Shown: positions 33,050 to 40,805, numbered from the stretch's first letter. The stretch is 64,000 nucleotides of DNA from Erwinia sp. OLFS4 (GCF_002752165.1 NZ_MOMB01000047.1:124001-188000); one strand, 5' to 3'. The notes: generated by a model not told the origin, from the sequence alone. Program-made: numbers and translations.

Positions 33050-33904
33050 CTACCCCCTGAAGCCTGGTGGGATGGTGTTATTTGGCTGAGAAATCTGGTT
33101 AACGTCTCTTTGCGCAGGTCTACCAGACTGCCAGCTTCTCGGTTTATCCTGGCTGTTTTGCAGCCACGTAGTGATAAATCGCTTAATTCCACGCGGAGTT
33201 TTCCTTTTTGCCGGGTTACTGTTTAACCAACCCAACATATTGCGAAATTCCTGTTCGATGTTGACTCCTGGATACAACGCAACCTGCTCAAGAAAGTAGC
33301 TTTCGGTTACATCAAAAAAACTTTTGCCGTCAGATAACGGGAGTGAAATAAAAACAACCTCCGATGCCTGATGCTGATTTTCATTAGCATCAGGCAATAT
33401 GTTTTCATGTTCTTTATCTTTTTCTTCCTCTTCCTCTTCCTCTTCCTCTGGTACCGCTTTTTGAACTGACCCTGTAACGCTCGATGCGTTACCGTTTTCG
33501 TTTCTCTTGCGTTTCAAATTACGAGCTTTATTCACCCTGTCATTTGTAAGCGCCCGATTTTTAGAGCTTTTCCCGTTATGTTTCTCGAAATTTTTGAAAT
33601 AAAGAGAATCACCATCCTGTACAAGCCAACCTACAAAAATAAGAGCATCTGCAAAGCCAGGCATAAAAGCGATGCGATCTATTGCGATCTTACTCAGTAC
33701 AGATGCGTTACCCTTTCTTTCCTCGTGTTCCATATCTGTAACGCTATCATCGTTACAGATTGCTATTTGTTGATCTGCCCATACCCACAAACGGATTAAT
33801 TTTCCGAGTACCATATCGGGATCAATATTAAGTTTTTCAGAGATGAGGAAAATCTCTGGCTTATCAGGTGTAATTACTTCGACCTTGATCCAGTTTGAAG
33901 CCAT
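33050..33904 (-). CDS. Replication initiator, DnaT-like C-terminal domain
   Basis: 284 residues from MASNWIKVEVITPDKPEIFL. The N-terminal ~110 residues are a winged-helix-like initiator domain (VLGKLIRLWVWADQQIAICN). A Lys/Arg-rich stretch and a run of nine or more Glu residues follow (residues ~150-175). The C-terminal domain has YPGVNIEQEFRNMLGWLNSN and GIKRFITTWLQNSQDK, the DnaT/DnaB-binding pattern. It should bind the phage origin and pass DnaC/DnaB. The gene carries iteron-like repeats, as the lambda O gene carries ori. Confidence 0.8.
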   Translation of the reverse strand: MASNWIKVEVITPDKPEIFLISEKLNIDPDMVLGKLIRLWVWADQQIAICNDDSVTDMEHEERKGNASVLSKIAIDRIAFMPGFADALIFVGWLVQDGDSLYFKNFEKHNGKSSKNRALTNDRVNKARNLKRKRNENGNASSVTGSVQKAVPEEEEEEEEEKDKEHENILPDANENQHQASEVVFISLPLSDGKSFFDVTESYFLEQVALYPGVNIEQEFRNMLGWLNSNPAKRKTPRGIKRFITTWLQNSQDKPRSWQSGRPAQRDVNQISQPNNTIPPGFRG

Positions 33905-33978
33905 ATATGAAACCCACCTGTAACGCACTATGCGTTACTTCATCGTTACTGAATGCCAATATTTGGCGTTACTGTTAC
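33474..33978. repeat. Iteron-like GTAACG/CGTTAC repeats, candidate phage origin
   Basis: Perfect inverted pairs are at 33474-33492 (GTAACGC, 5 bases, GCGTTAC), 33736-33758 (CTGTAACG, 7 bases, CGTTACAG) and 33920-33938 (GTAACGC, 5 bases, GCGTTAC). Single copies are at 33705-33711, 33944-33949 and 33966-33972. They lie within and just upstream of the initiator gene. Confidence 0.6.
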
Positions 33979-34419
33979 GCGAGCAGCAGTCATAGCTGCA
34001 ATTCGTATTGCTGAAATAGCTTCGTCTGCTTCCCGTAATATTTCCGTCGGTGCGGCACCAAGGTTTATTGCATTAATCGCATCAACAAATTCTTTGGTTG
34101 CCACAGCGACCAGATAAGCAGGACTGTGTGGACGCAAGACGCGTGCGCGTCGTTCAGTTGGTAAGGCTGCCAATGCTGCTGACTTCAACCCCTCAGCCTG
34201 AGGTGCATATCTCGGCCCATCGAACCCACGGAAAATACGCTTTACACGCTGCGTCGCGTTGCTGAGTCCATTTTCGGAATCAGCAGTTGGTAAAATGTCA
34301 CCCCCGCCAGCCGCGTGATACTGCTCGGCAACTGCCAGGCCAACAGTTTTCCAGCCGTCCACCTGTGCCCATCGTTCCAGCTCGGCGGCGACGGCATCAA
34401 TCGGAGGACTGATTTTCAT
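33946..34419 (-). CDS. YdaT-like protein in the CII position
   Basis: A 157-residue protein starting MKISPPIDAVAAELERWAQV, with GLAVAEQYHAAGGGDILP, NATQRVKRIFRGFDGPRYAP, and LPTERRARVLRPHSPAYLVA. The layout and the place directly after the Cro-like gene match YdaT-type proteins of Rac-like prophages. Those proteins have been described as toxic to the host and occupy the slot of lambda cII. It overlaps dicC by 23 bases and has AAGGT upstream. DNA binding is probable. Toxicity is only inferred. Confidence 0.6.
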   Translation of the reverse strand: MKISPPIDAVAAELERWAQVDGWKTVGLAVAEQYHAAGGGDILPTADSENGLSNATQRVKRIFRGFDGPRYAPQAEGLKSAALAALPTERRARVLRPHSPAYLVAVATKEFVDAINAINLGAAPTEILREADEAISAIRIAAMTAARVTVTPNIGIQ

Positions 34420-34627
34420 GATTCACTTTACCTTTGCGCTTTGCCTTATATTGGTCGTATGCAATCGGGTCATATTTCAGAACGCCGCCGGAAGCGATCT
34501 GAAGGCGCATAGCTTTACCTTCTGGAACCAAATCCCCCCAAACAGACACGGATGAAGGTTTAACCCCAGCGGCCATAGCTAATTTCGTCTTATTACCAAA
34601 AAATTTTACTGCGTCACTTTTGAGCAC
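34397..34627 (-). CDS. dicC: DicC-like Cro-type regulator
   Basis: A 76-residue protein with GTG start, strongly similar by eye to E. coli Qin prophage DicC: LKSDAVKFFGNKTKLAMAAG versus DicC LKTDALLYFGSKTKLAQAAG, then DLVPEGKAMRLQIASGG, YDPIAYDQYKAKRKG and NHEN near the end. It is a helix-turn-helix repressor that acts as Cro, opposing DicA at the shared operators. A promoter for it (TTTACT, 17 bases, TAATCT) lies under the operator sites. Confidence 0.88.
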   Translation of the reverse strand: MLKSDAVKFFGNKTKLAMAAGVKPSSVSVWGDLVPEGKAMRLQIASGGVLKYDPIAYDQYKAKRKGKVNHENQSSD

Positions 34628-34639
34628 TTCACTCTCTCC

Positions 34640-34705
34640 CTTAGGTTTTCTTAAGAAGATTAGATCGTAGAGAAACCTAAGTAAAGAAAATTTAGAATAA
34701 CCTAA
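34640..34705. promoter_or_regulatory. DicA/DicC operator and divergent promoters
   Basis: Half-sites are CTTAGGTTTTC (34640-34650), GAAACCTAAG (34672-34681) and AACCTAA (34699-34705). The dicC promoter on the minus strand reads TTTACT (34680-34685) and TAATCT (34657-34662) with a 17-base spacer. A dicA -10 candidate is TAGAAT (34693-34698), which puts the RNA start at or next to the dicA ATG. Confidence 0.7.
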
Positions 34706-34706
34706 T

Positions 34707-35111
34707 ATGCAAAACGAAACTTTTGGCTCCCGTCTGCTGCGCAGGCGTAAAGAATTAAAGCTATCTCAAGCTGCCTTAGGGAAATTGGTCCAGGTGGCTC
34801 ACGTAACTATTTCTCAATGGGAGCGCGATGAGACGCAGCCTGCGGGAAAGCGGCTTTTCGGGCTCAGCAAGGCCCTTCAGTGCAATCCAACATGGCTGAT
34901 GTTTGGTGACGACGACAAAGCCCCCACAGACCCAGTGCAGCCCCAAATCCAAGAGTTATCCCCTCAACATAAAGAGCTAATCGAACTGTTCGATGCGCTC
35001 CCCGCATCTGAGCAAGAGGCACAGTTAAGCGAGTTACGAGCCAGAGTAGAGAATTTCAGCCGTCTTTTTGACGAGTTACTACAAGCTCGCAAACGCTCCC
35101 AGAAAAAATAA
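34707..35111 (+). CDS. dicA: DicA-like prophage repressor
   Basis: A 134-residue repressor very similar by eye to E. coli DicA (135 residues). The helix-turn-helix is SQAALGKLVQVAHVTISQWE, then LFGLSKALQCNPTWLMFGDD, and a C-terminal helical dimerisation part LSPQHKELIELFDALPASEQ and FSRLFDELLQARKR. It has no S24 peptidase domain, so RecA-triggered self-cleavage is not expected. No Shine-Dalgarno precedes the ATG, and the operator AACCTAA abuts it, suggesting a leaderless message as for lambda cI. It represses dicC and, through the distal operators, the plus-strand operon. Confidence 0.9.
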   Translation: MQNETFGSRLLRRRKELKLSQAALGKLVQVAHVTISQWERDETQPAGKRLFGLSKALQCNPTWLMFGDDDKAPTDPVQPQIQELSPQHKELIELFDALPASEQEAQLSELRARVENFSRLFDELLQARKRSQKK

Positions 35112-35217
35112 CTGCCAATTCCTCTACTCAATCTCGTTTCCTATGAGAGTTTTGTTGTGCCCGCAAAAAAAATAAACACCTTCCAAATCATACAGTTAAC
35201 TTTCTACGCTCAATAAT

Positions 35218-35270
35218 TTAGGTTTTTCTACATTTTTTCTATTGATCTAAATCTTAGGTTATTCTAAATT
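35218..35270 (+). promoter_or_regulatory. Second DicA-type operator cluster with early promoter
   Basis: TTAGGTT occurs at 35218-35224 and 35254-35260, same orientation, about 36 bases apart. TTGATC (35242-35247) and an A/T-rich -10 near 35263-35269 could form the promoter of the plus-strand operon that starts at 35354. In E. coli Qin, DicA likewise controls a second promoter upstream of dicB. Confidence 0.55.
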
Positions 35271-35353
35271 TAGTCCATCGAAACCACACAGTGATTTCTC
35301 AGATAACACGTTCCGCCAGCCTGGCGACAAGGGCACAACACAGGAGATAGGCA

Positions 35354-35518
35354 ATGGTTAAGCAATATCAGGATGTGAAAGTTAGCGATCTGCAATGTAT
35401 CTACGAAATTCAGGGTGATGAAACCGTCTGTGATGCAGACAAGCAGCAGGCGACTATTGAGTCATTCACATATGAATGGATCCTTGGAGATAACGTCAAA
35501 TACGGATTTAACCTATGA
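35354..35518 (+). CDS. Small early protein, 54 aa, unknown
   Basis: A short gene read directly from the sequence, starting MVKQYQDVKVSDLQCIYEIQ after an AGGAGAT ribosome site. It has two cysteines, an acidic character and no membrane segment. Its stop overlaps the ATG of the DUF1482 gene (ATGA at 35515). It is the first gene of the DicA-controlled plus-strand operon, a position that holds ydfA/kil-like genes in related prophages. No family recognised. Confidence 0.6.
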   Translation: MVKQYQDVKVSDLQCIYEIQGDETVCDADKQQATIESFTYEWILGDNVKYGFNL

Positions 35519-35706
35519 CAGGAACTCTCTTCGCTCTGGTGCTGACCACTTATCTTACGACCGGGGAAGTTCAGGACAGTGTGGTTGAAGTGTTCCCGAC
35601 TTACACCGAATGCTTGAAAGCTGCGGATCAGCAAAAAATTGAAGGCAGTTGCTACCCTGTTGAAAAAATCATTCATCAGGGAGAAGAAACACCAGCGGAG
35701 TATTAA
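35515..35706 (+). CDS. DUF1482-like small phage protein
   Basis: A 63-residue protein starting MTGTLFALVLTTYLTTGEVQ and ending EETPAEY. The hydrophobic N-terminal 15 residues followed by DSVVEVFPTYTECLKAADQQ and a C-x-P-VEKII end match DUF1482 proteins of lambdoid early operons. They may be secreted or membrane-associated. Function unknown. Confidence 0.65.
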   Translation: MTGTLFALVLTTYLTTGEVQDSVVEVFPTYTECLKAADQQKIEGSCYPVEKIIHQGEETPAEY

Positions 35707-35708
35707 TA

Positions 35709-35834
35709 ATGGAGACCATTTTAATCATAACTGGATTCATATTTATTATTCTGGCATTTGCAATAATTAGTTTAGTTTCTTTTTTTATGTTTCAGATTGA
35801 CGTATGCGGGTCTGATTCCAGCCGCGATTTATAG
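35709..35834 (+). CDS. Small single-pass membrane protein, 41 aa
   Basis: Read from the sequence: METILIITGFIFIILAFAII, then SLVSFFMFQIDVCGSDSSRD. The first 28 residues are almost entirely hydrophobic, giving one membrane span with a short hydrophilic C-terminus. It starts three bases after the DUF1482 stop, with GGAG 11 bases before the ATG. Small membrane proteins here may act on host division or the envelope, but this is only inference. Confidence 0.5.
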   Translation: METILIITGFIFIILAFAIISLVSFFMFQIDVCGSDSSRDL

Positions 35835-35905
35835 TTGTTAGTTGCACTTTTTTAATATGCCGTTTATCCGGCAGGTAATTCCACAATCTTTTTTCAGGAG
35901 CAAAT

Positions 35906-36193
35906 ATGAAAACCATCAGCATTATTAATCTCAGCTTATCCGCCATTAATAACGAACTGGCGTTATTCAATTGTGAAGATTCTATCACCGGAGTAATTCA
36001 CACTGCCCCATCAAACACAACCGTTGTTCTCGATGGCGGCTACGTTCTCGGTCAATACGGTTGTGTTCACAAGGCAGTTGATGAACTGACAAGTGTACAT
36101 ATCCAGCTTCACGAAGCTGAAAAAGAAAGCGGTACATATGCTGCTTATAAAAATGCCTTTAGTGCCGGGTTTGCATCTTCACGGACACACTAA
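35906..36193 (+). CDS. Early phage protein, 95 aa, unknown
   Basis: Starts MKTISIINLSLSAINNELAL after CAGGAG. Contains VIHTAPSNTTVVLDGGYVLG and a helical C-terminus (KAVDELTSVHIQLHEAEKES). No membrane segment. Lies in the DicA-controlled operon, followed by a GC-rich hairpin. Not recognised. Confidence 0.6.
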   Translation: MKTISIINLSLSAINNELALFNCEDSITGVIHTAPSNTTVVLDGGYVLGQYGCVHKAVDELTSVHIQLHEAEKESGTYAAYKNAFSAGFASSRTH

Positions 36194-36200
36194 TTTATAC

Positions 36201-36218
36201 GCCCCGTTAGCGCGGGGC
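36201..36218 (+). terminator. GC-rich hairpin in early operon
   Basis: GCCCCG, loop TTAGCG, CGGGGC, followed by ATTTATC. It has only a weak T-run, so it is more likely an attenuator or processing site than a full terminator. Confidence 0.4.
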
Positions 36219-36274
36219 ATTTATCAGCATAAGCATTTATTCAGTGCTTAATCTGATAAATGAGGAGCCATAAA

Positions 36275-36538
36275 TTGGATATTACTCTCGCATTCAAAAA
36301 ACTATCACTGACAAACGGTGATGAAATCACATTAAGCATTGCGCCAAGTGCAATGCAAAAAATGATTATCGAGTTAATCGCTCAGGGTTATCTCACTACA
36401 GAGGAAATGGCGACTTACGTAATAAGCCAATTAAAAATTTGCGATAAACAAAACCTTCCGTACGTATTACCTGAAAACGTACTGAAAAAATTAAATGAAA
36501 CTTATCAAACCGTAAATAACGGGGGTGAAAATGTCTAA
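36275..36538 (+). CDS. Early phage protein, 87 aa, probable TTG start
   Basis: An ATG at 36260 is in frame, but the best ribosome site (GAGGAG at 36262-36267) lies inside that reading. The TTG at 36275, seven bases after it, is the likelier start, giving LDITLAFKKLSLTNGDEITL from the first codon. The protein contains SAMQKMIIELIAQGYLTTEE and a Pro/Asn-containing end. It overlaps the next gene by eight bases. Function unknown. Confidence 0.55.
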   Translation: MDITLAFKKLSLTNGDEITLSIAPSAMQKMIIELIAQGYLTTEEMATYVISQLKICDKQNLPYVLPENVLKKLNETYQTVNNGGENV

Positions 36539-38798
36539 ATATATTGGCTGTTGGTTTGGCCTTGAAGAAGCTGCTGAAGAAAATGGCGAAATGCGAATCG
36601 CCCATGCTTTTGAGGCCGTAAATGATAAACAGGCAAAAGCGAAAGCAGCGCTGCTATTCATGGAAGCCTTTCCGGATGGTGACGATTCTCAATTTGAATT
36701 TCGCATGTATGCCGAAGCGGACGGTATTCCCTGCCCTACCGAAGAATGGGATGAAACCTTTTTATTCGAACACGAATGGGACGACGATCTGGGCCACCCG
36801 GTAGCGAACGTCCAGGCCAGCCCCGTTGATTTTGACAAGCTACAGCCATCAGTGCGTGTCGCCGTACTGGTGAAATACAACACGACTGAAATCACCAGTG
36901 ATCAACTTGGTGCAGCTATTGAATTACAGCAGGGCGACTCATCAACGTTTGACAGCCATATTACCGACGCTATTTCCAAGATGCCGGCAATCGTGTCCAT
37001 GTACCCGGAACGCGTTCTGGAAGCAATCAAGTATATCCGTGTTAACTGCGCCCCTAATAAGAAATGGCCGGAAATAAAAGCGGCACTTGCAGGATGGCTG
37101 AAAAGTCACGAAGAAGAACGAAAAGAAGGTGCAATCAATGCCATTGATACTGACGCTGCTGAACCATCTGCTGTCGTGGTACCACGCCCCTATAAACACA
37201 CACACGAAACGCTGGACGTTGAGATCGCTTCTGCTCTCTGGGCTGGCGATGTTGACCCGAACACCCCGCAGCCATCGATTACCCGTTGGGCTAACGGCAT
37301 CATCAAAGAGGATCGCGAAGACTTTAAACGCTGGTCTATCCAACTCCGCACCCAGCCCAATATTCTCAAATACGACCGCCCTACTATTTTCGGCGTAGTT
37401 CGCAATGTGCCGGCAGTCGATACATACCGCTTCCCGGAATCACATAAACGCTACATCACCGAATACCTCAAAGCCAACGGCAAGATGGAGAACGAAGACG
37501 ATGAGACCGAACAGAACACGGCGGCATCAACTGGCCCACTGGAATCTGAATCGCCAGAAACTTCTACAGTGGCGACGCAACACTCTGATGATGTGTCAGC
37601 AACAGGGACGGTGGAAACTGCGCCACCTGTAGAGCGTACTGGACCATTCTACTATCGCACCGCCGATGGCCAGCCCGGCCGTGCCAACAAGCTGGCTAAA
37701 CTCGAAGCCGTTATTGAACAGGGCTGCATCGAGATCACCAAAGAAGAATACCAGGCACTGAAGGATGCGCCACCAGTTAAGCAGCAAACCAACAGTGATC
37801 AACCTGGTATCAATAACCTCGGGAACGGACGTTTCAGCATTGAAGGGCTCGCCCCAGAGCAGCCGCAAACCGATGAAAAAAGCGCCTCAAATGAAGTCGA
37901 AAAAACGGAAGTAGCGGCGGTACAGCCTTCCACCACTACTTTCCAGTCCATTGGTGCAGCACTGGAGCATGATCTCGCTGAAAAAGGCGACAACATGAAA
38001 ATCTGGCGCAGCGTAATGCGCACGGATCCCCGTTATACCAAAGACCTTGCTGGCGCTGGATTCGAAGGTACAAGCATCAATGCTGAGTACATGATCATGC
38101 GAGCTACCGAAATTTTCGGGCCTATCGGCACTGGCTGGGGTTTCGAAGTTCTGGAAGATCGTATGCTCCCCGGCGCACCAATGAGCGAAGCCATCTACGA
38201 AGATAAGAAATTTATCGGAAACCGCCTGCTGCGGGACGGTGACGGCACGCTTATCACCGAGCAAAACCACAGCATCAAAATCGCTTTCTGGTACCTGAGA
38301 GACGATGGCGTAGCGGAACGCTTTGAAGCCTACGGCGCAACTAAATATCTGTACAAAACCAAACACGGAATTACCTGTGACGGGGAAGCACAGAAAAAAT
38401 CTCTCACCGATGCAATCAAAAAGGCTCTCTCCCTTCTGGGCTTCTCTGCTGATGTGTGGCTGGGGCTGTATGACCAGGCCGAATACAAGCAGGAAAACGC
38501 AACCGAGTTCGCTATTAAAAATGCCAGCGAAAAAGCAGAGGACGTTAGCCGTCTGCGCAATGAACTGGACGAGAAACTGACCCGGGTAGCAAACACCATC
38601 GAAAGCGCCGTAAGCCCCAACGAAGCCAAGAAGGTATTCGACACCCTGGCGCGTGAAGTGGAAGTACACCGGAAAGCGGCTGAAGCCAAAGGTGACAGTG
38701 AACACGCCAAGTACCTGTCAGGCCGCTTACGCCGCCTCTCACAGATTAAAGATCAACGTATCAAAACCCTTACAGAAAATCAGGAGCAATCAGCATGA
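36531..38798 (+). CDS. Large recombination protein with Rad52/ERF-like annealing domain
   Basis: 755 residues from MSKYIGCWFGLEEAAEENGE, with GGGGGTG before the ATG. Residues 1-110 resemble the N-terminal part of phage RecE-type proteins (KAKAALLFMEAFPDG, PTEEWDETF). Residues ~230-310 form a second unit and ~320-440 are acidic Thr/Ser/Glu linker. The C-terminal ~280 residues match single-strand annealing proteins: KIWRSVMRTDPRYTKDLA, INAEYMIMRATEIFGPIG, KSLTDAIKKALSLLGFSAD, VWLGLYDQAEYKQ. It should anneal single strands in phage recombination. Such annealing proteins are usually below 350 residues, so the long N-terminus is unusual. Confidence 0.75.
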   Translation: MSKYIGCWFGLEEAAEENGEMRIAHAFEAVNDKQAKAKAALLFMEAFPDGDDSQFEFRMYAEADGIPCPTEEWDETFLFEHEWDDDLGHPVANVQASPVDFDKLQPSVRVAVLVKYNTTEITSDQLGAAIELQQGDSSTFDSHITDAISKMPAIVSMYPERVLEAIKYIRVNCAPNKKWPEIKAALAGWLKSHEEERKEGAINAIDTDAAEPSAVVVPRPYKHTHETLDVEIASALWAGDVDPNTPQPSITRWANGIIKEDREDFKRWSIQLRTQPNILKYDRPTIFGVVRNVPAVDTYRFPESHKRYITEYLKANGKMENEDDETEQNTAASTGPLESESPETSTVATQHSDDVSATGTVETAPPVERTGPFYYRTADGQPGRANKLAKLEAVIEQGCIEITKEEYQALKDAPPVKQQTNSDQPGINNLGNGRFSIEGLAPEQPQTDEKSASNEVEKTEVAAVQPSTTTFQSIGAALEHDLAEKGDNMKIWRSVMRTDPRYTKDLAGAGFEGTSINAEYMIMRATEIFGPIGTGWGFEVLEDRMLPGAPMSEAIYEDKKFIGNRLLRDGDGTLITEQNHSIKIAFWYLRDDGVAERFEAYGATKYLYKTKHGITCDGEAQKKSLTDAIKKALSLLGFSADVWLGLYDQAEYKQENATEFAIKNASEKAEDVSRLRNELDEKLTRVANTIESAVSPNEAKKVFDTLAREVEVHRKAAEAKGDSEHAKYLSGRLRRLSQIKDQRIKTLTENQEQSA

Positions 38799-39298
38799 GC
38801 CAGAACACTACCGCAATCGCCATCGCCGCCAACATGACCAAACTGATGGCTCTCGTTGAAGCTGGGGAATTTTCCCCGGAGGACATTGCCGACACCATCG
38901 AAGGTGAAGAACTGGCGCTGGGTGACAAATTTGACGGGATTATGACACTGGTCCGCAACCTTGAAGGCCAGGCCAAGACTGTAGACGAAGAAGTGAAGCG
39001 CCTCAGCGACCGTAAGAAATCGTTTGAGGGCCAGGCCAAAAACCTCAAAACCTACATTCTGAAATGCTTACAGGCCGCTGAACTCAAAACGTTCAAAACT
39101 GAACGCAACACTCTCACCGTGCGCAAGGGTTCAATTTCTGTAGTGATCGACAACGTGGATCAGCTTCCCGACGAACTGGTTGATGTCGCCACCGTCGTCG
39201 CACCAGATAAGAAAAAAATTAAAGAGGCCATCGAGGCAGGTGAAAACATTAAAGGCGCTCACCTCGAAGTCGGCTCCGAATCTTTGCAAGTGCGCTAA
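38795..39298 (+). CDS. Siphovirus Gp157 family protein
   Basis: A 167-residue protein with a long central coiled coil (LVRNLEGQAKTVDEEVKRLS, DRKKSFEGQAKNLKTYILKC) and a short beta C-terminus (RKGSISVVIDNVDQLPDEL). This is the Gp157 (PF05565) layout. Family members have been linked to resistance against other phages and are found near recombination genes. It overlaps the annealing protein by ATGA. Confidence 0.8.
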   Translation: MSQNTTAIAIAANMTKLMALVEAGEFSPEDIADTIEGEELALGDKFDGIMTLVRNLEGQAKTVDEEVKRLSDRKKSFEGQAKNLKTYILKCLQAAELKTFKTERNTLTVRKGSISVVIDNVDQLPDELVDVATVVAPDKKKIKEAIEAGENIKGAHLEVGSESLQVR

Positions 39299-39339
39299 CC
39301 GGGATGCGGCCAGCAATGGCCGCCCACTGAGACAGAGAT

Positions 39340-39513
39340 ATGAGCGACGAATTCAGCAGTCTTTTGTTCCCCAGAAGAACAGAACCCGATGACTTCAAAG
39401 ACCACACCGAAGAAATCATCTGGCATATGCGGAACGGGTACCGGCGGCACCACGGCATTACCGAGCAGCCTCCGGAAGTGAAACCCACAAAATTAAAGGA
39501 AATGAAAAAATGA
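39340..39513 (+). CDS. Small phage protein, 57 aa, unknown
   Basis: Read from the sequence: MSDEFSSLLFPRRTEPDDFK followed by a His/Arg-rich centre (WHMRNGYRRHHG) and a Lys-rich end. The stop overlaps the next ATG (ATGA at 39510-39513), so it belongs to the coupled chain of small genes. No family recognised. Confidence 0.5.
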   Translation: MSDEFSSLLFPRRTEPDDFKDHTEEIIWHMRNGYRRHHGITEQPPEVKPTKLKEMKK

Positions 39514-40022
39514 GCGTCACAACCGTAATTTCAGTATGGCCGGGTGAGAAAACCGAAGAAATGGAAGAATTGAGCAACGGCTGGGGAAGCGGCCCGGCCG
39601 TCTGGAACGATATGGCAATGCGTTACCTGGGTATAGCCAGAAACACCTACACATGGCAGATCGACAAAATTTGGCCTCTGCCAAAGCGTATGGATATACC
39701 CGAATACAACCGCGCCGTGCTGGCGATGACATACGACAACATGATTGTCGTTCGGGACGACTATGCCCGCGCTGCACAGTGCATTCGCCAATATCTCGCA
39801 GATTTCCCCATTAACGAGGATTACGTCAATCACTGGCCCCGAATTGCAGAAATCTTCGAGAGCAACCCTGAGTCTCCAGCTATCGGTTTATGGCTCACCT
39901 CTGTATGCGAAAACCCATTTCTCGGCGAATGGGATGACGATGCCGACGATTACGGCCAGCCGGATTGGTCGAAATACTGGAATGTATTTGAATGGCTGGA
40001 TGCACAAGGCGGTGCAGCATGA
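39510..40022 (+). CDS. Unknown phage protein, 170 aa
   Basis: Starts MSVTTVISVWPGEKTEEMEE. It is rich in Trp, Asp and Tyr, with MAMRYLGIARNTYTWQIDKI and a very acidic C-terminus (GEWDDDADDYGQPDWSKYW). The charge pattern is compatible with a DNA-mimic or protein-binding role, but no domain is recognised. It is second in the ATGA-coupled chain. Confidence 0.6.
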   Translation: MSVTTVISVWPGEKTEEMEELSNGWGSGPAVWNDMAMRYLGIARNTYTWQIDKIWPLPKRMDIPEYNRAVLAMTYDNMIVVRDDYARAAQCIRQYLADFPINEDYVNHWPRIAEIFESNPESPAIGLWLTSVCENPFLGEWDDDADDYGQPDWSKYWNVFEWLDAQGGAA

Positions 40023-40231
40023 GCAAATATCCGAGAATTGGTGATGTATTGTCCAAGAAAAAGAATACCTCCGCTAAGTGTCGATGTGGTGCGGTAGCGA
40101 AATTCAAAACTACGGTACAGGTAGATATTTTTCGTGGTGATGATGAAGTGTTTTGGGCATGCAGCGAACACAAAAATGACAGTGCGTTTCTTCTTGGTCT
40201 CGCAGTCGAGAGAAAAGGAGCCGCCCAATGA
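40019..40231 (+). CDS. Small zinc-ribbon-like phage protein, 70 aa
   Basis: Starts MSKYPRIGDVLSKKKNTSAK, then CRCGAVAKFKTT and VFWACSEHKND, a CxC...CxxH arrangement able to hold one zinc ion. It is basic at the N-terminus. Coupled by ATGA to both neighbours. Probably nucleic-acid or protein binding. Confidence 0.55.
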   Translation: MSKYPRIGDVLSKKKNTSAKCRCGAVAKFKTTVQVDIFRGDDEVFWACSEHKNDSAFLLGLAVERKGAAQ

Positions 40232-40476
40232 GCAACACGGCAAAACTTCAACTCGGATTCTCTCCGTTAACAAAGACCATCATGCTGGCAAAAATGCGCG
40301 ATTTGGAAGGAGGAGGGCGCCTGCGTGTCGGTAGTGACCGTGGACGCGACGTAACGAATGAGGCCGCACAATTGGTCTGGCAACTGGTTATGGCGGAAGG
40401 CGGTGAAATCACCTGGGAGTTGGACGATGGTTCTCGCATGGTACTCAAAGCCGAAAAGCAGGAGCGTACAGCATGA
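40228..40476 (+). CDS. DUF7446-like small phage protein, 82 aa
   Basis: Starts MSNTAKLQLGFSPLTKTIML and contains GRLRVGSDRGRDVTNEAAQL, then GGEITWELDDGSRMVLKAEK. The pattern 'L.FSPLT.TI..., .DVT.E...' is shared with small proteins annotated DUF7446 in enterophages. Function unknown. Part of the coupled chain. Confidence 0.55.
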   Translation: MSNTAKLQLGFSPLTKTIMLAKMRDLEGGGRLRVGSDRGRDVTNEAAQLVWQLVMAEGGEITWELDDGSRMVLKAEKQERTA

Positions 40477-40805
40477 TTCCAATTACCGCTGTTCCTGTAG
40501 AGCGTGACGACGAATACGGATTTTGGACTCACCCGGCTTTCGATGCGCTATGCGGAGACCGTGAGGGTGTTCCTGCTGCTGAATTTAACGAGTGGCTGGC
40601 CATTAACGGGCTGGAATACTCAATGGACGAGCTGTGTTTTTGTGGCTATGAGCTGGCTCAGGCTGAATACGAAATTAACGGTTCGTTCACCCAATGGCAA
40701 CCAGAACCACCTGCCGGCGAAGGCTGGTTTATCGGATCAATCCACGACACTGAAGATGGCCCGGTGTGTATCTGGTTTCGCCACATCGAAGGCGGTGCGG
40801 TATGA
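40473..40805 (+). CDS. Unknown phage protein, 110 aa
   Basis: Starts MIPITAVPVERDDEYGFWTH. It is acidic and Trp-rich, with LEYSMDELCFCGYELAQAEY and a C-terminal IHDTEDGPVCIWFRHIEG. No membrane segment or known motif. Coupled to neighbours by ATGA at both ends. Confidence 0.55.
   Translation: MIPITAVPVERDDEYGFWTHPAFDALCGDREGVPAAEFNEWLAINGLEYSMDELCFCGYELAQAEYEINGSFTQWQPEPPAGEGWFIGSIHDTEDGPVCIWFRHIEGGAV

Noticed and set aside
30485-35302. 17-base near-repeat (ACACAGTG[G/A]TTTCTCAG) at 30485-30501 and 35286-35302
   Set aside because: One mismatch in 17 bases is expected several times by chance in 64 kb, and the two copies have opposite orientation relative to transcription.
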